Positions 60,432-64,000 of a stretch of DNA of 64,000 nt are shown here, piece after piece. The notes under the pieces are model-generated. The model saw only the letters and a list, made by a program, of their open reading frames with translations. It made no database searches and was not told the origin of the DNA. The position numbers were made by a program, and so were the translations under genes. How positions within the stretch are numbered: the stretch's first letter is position 1; each line of letters begins with the position of its first letter. The DNA comes from Burkholderiaceae bacterium. Lineage in GTDB: Bacteria; Pseudomonadota; Gammaproteobacteria; Burkholderiales; Burkholderiaceae. The stretch is from positions 32,094 through 96,093 of the forward strand of contig CANHPL010000006.1 in assembly GCA_947462685.1 (NCBI GenBank), in the 5' to 3' direction.

Positions 60432-60607
60432 ACCATAATTTTACAGTGTCATACATTTATCCATGAGGAAGACAACTTGAAATGAGCAGGGAAAGGCGCG
60501 CTTATGTTTAAAGACAAAGTGCATTTTTGGTAAGCTTATATAGCTTAATCAAACTGCATCAAGTTTTTATATAAATTTCTCCGGTTACATGAACGTATCA
60601 TTTTTAC

Positions 60608-60634
60608 GAAAAAATCCGAGGATTGTGTCCTCGG
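60608..60634 (-). terminator. Rho-independent terminator after aceA
   Basis: CCGAGGA/TCCTCGG pair around a TTGTG loop (60616-60634), and the minus strand continues with a run of T. It lies 37 bases beyond the aceA stop. Confidence 0.85.
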
Positions 60635-60670
60635 GCTCTTCTAGCGTTCATAGGTAATGAACTAAAACTT

Positions 60671-61969
60671 TTAATGGAACTGTTCTTCCTCAGTCGAACC
60701 AGTTAATGCAGTTACTGAAGATTTACCACCTTGAATAACAGTAGTTACATCATCAAAATAACCAGTTCCTACTTCTTGTTGGTGGGAAACGAAACTATAA
60801 CCGCGTTCGCGTGCAGCAAATTCTGGCTCTTGAACTTTTTCTACGTATGCAGACATGCCACGCTTCGCATAATCTTGAGCTAAGTCATACATGTTGTACC
60901 ACATAGAGTGAATACCAGCCAATGTAATGAATTGATACTTATAACCCATTGCACCTAATTCGCGTTGGAATTTTGCAATCGTTGCATCATCTAAATTCTT
61001 CTTCCAATTGAATGAAGGTGAACAGTTATACGCAAGAAGTTTGGCTGGATACTTCGAACGAACTGCTTCTGCAAATTTTTTGGCAAAACCAAGATCAGGC
61101 GTACCAGTTTCACACCAAACCATATCCGCATATGCAGCATAAGCAACACCGCGTGAAATCGCTTGATCAAGACCCTTGCGAGTCTTATAAAAACCTTCGG
61201 CAGTTCTCTCCCCGGTAACAAATGGTTTGTCATTTTCATCATAATCAGATGTCAACAAATCAGCAGCTTCGGCGTCAGTTCTAGCAAGAATCAACGTTGG
61301 GACACCTAATACATCGGCAGCTAAACGAGCCGAATTCAATTTTTGTACTGCTTCTTGGGTGGGTACTAAGACCTTGCCACCCATGTGACCACATTTCTTT
61401 ACGGAAGCTAATTGATCTTCAAAGTGAACTCCCGCAGCTCCAGACTCAATCATTGACTTCATTAATTCAAAACCATTAAGTACGCCGCCAAAACCAGCCT
61501 CAGCATCAGCCACGATTGGCGCAAAATAATCAATATAACCGGCATCACCAGGGTTTAAACCTTTTGACCACTGAATTTCATCAGCACGTTTAAAGGTGTT
61601 ATTAATTCTTTTAACAACTTTAGGTACGGAGTCAACTGGGTAAAGAGATTGATCAGGATACATTTCTGCACCACTATTTGCATCAGCAGCAACTTGCCAA
61701 CCAGACAGGTAAATGGCTTTAATACCAGCTTTTACCTGCTGCATTGCTTGTCCGCCTGTCAAGGCACCTAAGCAATTAATATAAGCTTCATTGTTGACCA
61801 TGTTCCATAATTTTTCTGCACCACGGCGAGCGAAAGTATGCTCTACATGTAAAGAGCCCCTTAAACGGACAACATCGTCCGCCGTATAGTTACGTTGAAT
61901 ACCTTTCCAACGAGGGTTGGTATCCCAATCTTTCTGAATTTCTGCAGCTGCTTCTTGACGTGTCTTCAT
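60671..61969 (-). CDS. aceA: Isocitrate lyase
   Basis: The 432-aa enzyme splits isocitrate into glyoxylate and succinate in the glyoxylate shunt. The catalytic [11 protein letters not shown] motif, [31 protein letters not shown] and [13 protein letters not shown] are present. The ATG at 61969 is chosen: GGAG is 8 bases ahead, and the alternative TTG at 61981 would include it. Malate synthase is not in the window. An 18-bp palindrome and a hairpin lie upstream. Confidence 0.97.
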   Translation of the reverse strand: MKTRQEAAAEIQKDWDTNPRWKGIQRNYTADDVVRLRGSLHVEHTFARRGAEKLWNMVNNEAYINCLGALTGGQAMQQVKAGIKAIYLSGWQVAADANSGAEMYPDQSLYPVDSVPKVVKRINNTFKRADEIQWSKGLNPGDAGYIDYFAPIVADAEAGFGGVLNGFELMKSMIESGAAGVHFEDQLASVKKCGHMGGKVLVPTQEAVQKLNSARLAADVLGVPTLILARTDAEAADLLTSDYDENDKPFVTGERTAEGFYKTRKGLDQAISRGVAYAAYADMVWCETGTPDLGFAKKFAEAVRSKYPAKLLAYNCSPSFNWKKNLDDATIAKFQRELGAMGYKYQFITLAGIHSMWYNMYDLAQDYAKRGMSAYVEKVQEPEFAARERGYSFVSHQQEVGTGYFDDVTTVIQGGKSSVTALTGSTEEEQFH

Positions 61970-62023
61970 TAATTTCTCCAAAAATAGATGACTAAAGGGT
62001 GATTCAAAATAGGTGGATTTTTT

Positions 62024-62041
62024 AAGTCTTATATAAGACTT
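62024..62041. promoter_or_regulatory. Perfect 18-bp palindrome upstream of aceA
   Basis: AAGTCTTATATAAGACTT reads the same on both strands and ends 55 bases before the aceA ATG. Its position and symmetry suggest a dimeric regulator site (for example of GntR or LysR type, not established). Confidence 0.6.
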
Positions 62042-62047
62042 TATGAA

Positions 62048-62075
62048 TTTTTGCTCTGCAACACAAGAGCAAAAA
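62048..62075. repeat. Stem-loop in aceA upstream region
   Basis: TTTTTGCTCT and AGAGCAAAAA form a 10-bp stem with an 8-base loop. No T-run follows in either direction, so it is a poor terminator; it may be a weak one for the MFS gene or part of the aceA control region. Confidence 0.4.
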
Positions 62076-62243
62076 AATAAAGCATTAGTAATTTTTAAAT
62101 GTTAAAAATCAATATTTTACAAGCTTTAATTTTATAATATGAAATGAAAAATCATCATTTAGGATATTTTAGGAACAACCTAAGATAGGTATTTTTACTG
62201 ATAGGGAATCTATTTTACGATGTGAAATTTACTCAGTTTTAGC

Positions 62244-63449
62244 TTAAATAAGCGCTAATTTATTTTTATTATGCTGGTTTAAAAGATGGGCAACGAAGAC
62301 GGCAATCAGTTGCAGTACGGCGATGGAATAAAAAATAATCTCAGGACTCTTCCAGTCCATAAAAAGTCCAAATAGGAGGGGACCAGAAGCTGCGCCAAAA
62401 TCAATTCCTGAATACACCAGGCCAAAGACTCGGCCAGACGCACCTTTTGGCGTACCCGCCCTCACCATGAGATCTCTTGCAGGACCAGCCATACCGCCGC
62501 CGAAACCCATCAAAGCAAATAAGATAGGAACCGTCCATCCAGGTAAAATACCAAGTCCAGTAACAATTGCCATGACCCCAGAAAGAAGGAATGCGGTTGT
62601 TATCACTCGATCGGGATCAGATATTTTTGTTGCCACAAAACCGCCCGCAATCAAACCTAAAGCGCTACAAATCATAAATAAGGTATAGGAAGATGCCGTC
62701 AAGCTGATTGGAATTTGGTAAATATCGACTAAAGCGCTCGAAGAAAAACTTTGGATTCCGGCAAAACCAAACGACGTTAAATAAAAGAAGAACCAACTCA
62801 GCCACATGCTAGGTAATTTAAAAATCGCTAAAGTGGCCATCGGCACAACTTCTTCTTCATGGTTTTCATCAACCACTTGATCATCTAATTGTTTACGTCG
62901 ATAGAGCAAAATAAGCAAAACAACACATGCAAGTATCCCAGCACCAAACTCAGCAACTCGCCAGCTATCAAATAAGGCTGTTAAGCTCAGCAAAAATAAA
63001 GGCGCAGCAGCCCATCCAAGATATCCTGTGACACCATGAACTGAATAAGCATGAGCTAAGTTTTTGTACTTCACAAGTTGATTAATCATAGTGTAATCCA
63101 CTGGGTGGAATACACCATTTCCAAGGCCTGCAATAGACACTCCAACAAGTAACATGGAGTAAGTTTGCGATAACCCTAATATGAAAGCGCTGATCATAAG
63201 TAAAAAAATCCCAATAAACAACATGGGACGAGCTCCATAACGATCAACTAAAAGCCCACTCGTTGATTGGACCACCGATGAGACCACATAAAAGGTGGTC
63301 ATTAATAGACCTAACTCGGCGTAAGTAAGACCAAACTCTGCCTTAATCCATGGGAATAAAGGGGCAATGATTAAATGAAAAAAATGGGAAATGCTATGGG
63401 CTAAGCCAATTAAACTAATAATTTCCACATCTTTTTTATTTGAATTCAT
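62244..63449 (-). CDS. MFS transporter, fosmidomycin-resistance-like group
   Basis: The 401-aa inner-membrane protein has twelve predicted helices. The start IGLAHSISHFFHLIIAPLFPWI and the region GNGVFHPVDYTMINQLV resemble Fsr-type exporters and their relatives. RYGARPM after helix 2 is the MFS loop. Substrate unknown. It is 15 bases downstream of clpB on the same strand and upstream of aceA. Confidence 0.85.
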   Translation of the reverse strand: MNSNKKDVEIISLIGLAHSISHFFHLIIAPLFPWIKAEFGLTYAELGLLMTTFYVVSSVVQSTSGLLVDRYGARPMLFIGIFLLMISAFILGLSQTYSMLLVGVSIAGLGNGVFHPVDYTMINQLVKYKNLAHAYSVHGVTGYLGWAAAPLFLLSLTALFDSWRVAEFGAGILACVVLLILLYRRKQLDDQVVDENHEEEVVPMATLAIFKLPSMWLSWFFFYLTSFGFAGIQSFSSSALVDIYQIPISLTASSYTLFMICSALGLIAGGFVATKISDPDRVITTAFLLSGVMAIVTGLGILPGWTVPILFALMGFGGGMAGPARDLMVRAGTPKGASGRVFGLVYSGIDFGAASGPLLFGLFMDWKSPEIIFYSIAVLQLIAVFVAHLLNQHNKNKLALI

Positions 63450-63464
63450 CCCCCTATTTTACGA

Positions 63465-64000
63465 TTAATGGACTTTTCTAGTGAAAACGAACTCATTGTT
63501 TTCAACATCAACCGGAATTAAATCTTTAGGCCCATACTTGCCTTCCAAAATCAATTTCGAAATCGGATTTTCTATCGATTGCTGAATCGCTCTCTTTAAA
63601 GGTCTTGCCCCAAATACTGGATCAAATCCTGCATCTGCAATTTTCATTAAGGCCGCATCACTCACGTAAAGTTGCATATCCATTTTTGCTAAACGATCAA
63701 TTAAGCGCTGTAACTGAATTTTCGCAATAGACGTAATCTGATCTTTATCCAAAGCGTGGAAAACTACCACCTCATCAATCCGATTTAAGAACTCTGGACG
63801 GAAATGATCTTTTACTTCATTCCATACCGCATCATGAATATCTTGCTGGGACTGACCAACCATCGCCTGAATAATCGGTGAACCGAGATTGCTAGTCATA
63901 ACGATCACCGTGTTTTTAAAATCGACGGTTCGGCCTTGACCATCGGTCATTCGACCATCATCAAGAACTTGTAACAAGACATTAAACACGTCTGGATGAG
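63465..64000 (-). CDS. clpB: Disaggregase ClpB, C-terminal part (cut by right edge)
   Basis: The visible roughly 178 residues are the end of the second AAA+ domain: [52 protein letters not shown] and the C-terminal D2-small domain with [17 protein letters not shown]. ClpB with DnaK dissolves protein aggregates. The 5' part lies beyond the window; the frame is open to the edge. Confidence 0.95.
   Translation of the reverse strand, partial: HPDVFNVLLQVLDDGRMTDGQGRTVDFKNTVIVMTSNLGSPIIQAMVGQSQQDIHDAVWNEVKDHFRPEFLNRIDEVVVFHALDKDQITSIAKIQLQRLIDRLAKMDMQLYVSDAALMKIADAGFDPVFGARPLKRAIQQSIENPISKLILEGKYGPKDLIPVDVENNEFVFTRKVH

Overview
The window looks like a piece of chromosome from a low-GC freshwater-type member of the Burkholderiaceae, most like Polynucleobacter. 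This is inference from gene content and order. Four orphan Bug-type (tripartite tricarboxylate family) periplasmic binding proteins occur. The housekeeping blocks pyrG-kdsA-eno-ftsB, lolC-lolD-tatD-comEC, recJ-prfB-lysS and iscRSUA-hscBA-fdx are in beta-proteobacterial order. An intracellular PHB depolymerase is also present. The DNA is clearly AT-rich.

Layout. 1-4439: an unusual plus-strand membrane operon made of the end of an unknown gene, a DUF4407 protein, a caspase-fold protein and a second DUF4407-like protein. All three complete proteins appear to share one topology: three membrane helices, a large inserted domain, a fourth helix and a cytosolic tail. 4436-5295: two secreted proteins on the minus strand, one a short-repeat protein that resembles the 7(1) septoil-knot (DUF6150) family. 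5355-20889: small metabolic and accessory genes, including a thioesterase, a cupin, Bug proteins, an Old Yellow Enzyme with a shortened C-terminal half, a haloacetate dehalogenase-type hydrolase, a YedK/HMCES protein, def, PPK2, an exported methyltransferase, a very long amidase and glutathione peroxidase. One small secreted-protein gene (12275-12622) is interrupted by an in-frame TAA.

21136-22786 is a scar of mobile DNA. It holds the decayed 3' end of an IS481-type transposase with two compensating frameshifts and end repeats, a 3' fragment of tRNA-Phe that looks like an attachment site, and a toxin-antitoxin-like cluster. It abuts a tRNA-Asp/Glu/Ala cluster and gltX.

23205-63449 is mostly core genome. 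Accessory parts are a catabolic-looking group (31289-35871: amidase, deacetylase-like hydrolase, Bug protein, luciferase-like monooxygenase) and a further Bug gene (46617). Core points of note are a prfB gene with an intact programmed +1 frameshift, two IscR type-1-like sites upstream of iscR, a PHB depolymerase with a histone-like lysine/alanine tail, and a perfect 18-bp palindrome upstream of aceA. The right edge cuts clpB.

No gene-free stretch exceeds about 300 bases. The longest gaps (18977-19248, 20890-21135, 60432-60670, 61970-62243) look like ordinary promoter/terminator space apart from the sites listed. I saw no CRISPR array, rRNA gene, replication origin or complete insertion sequence.
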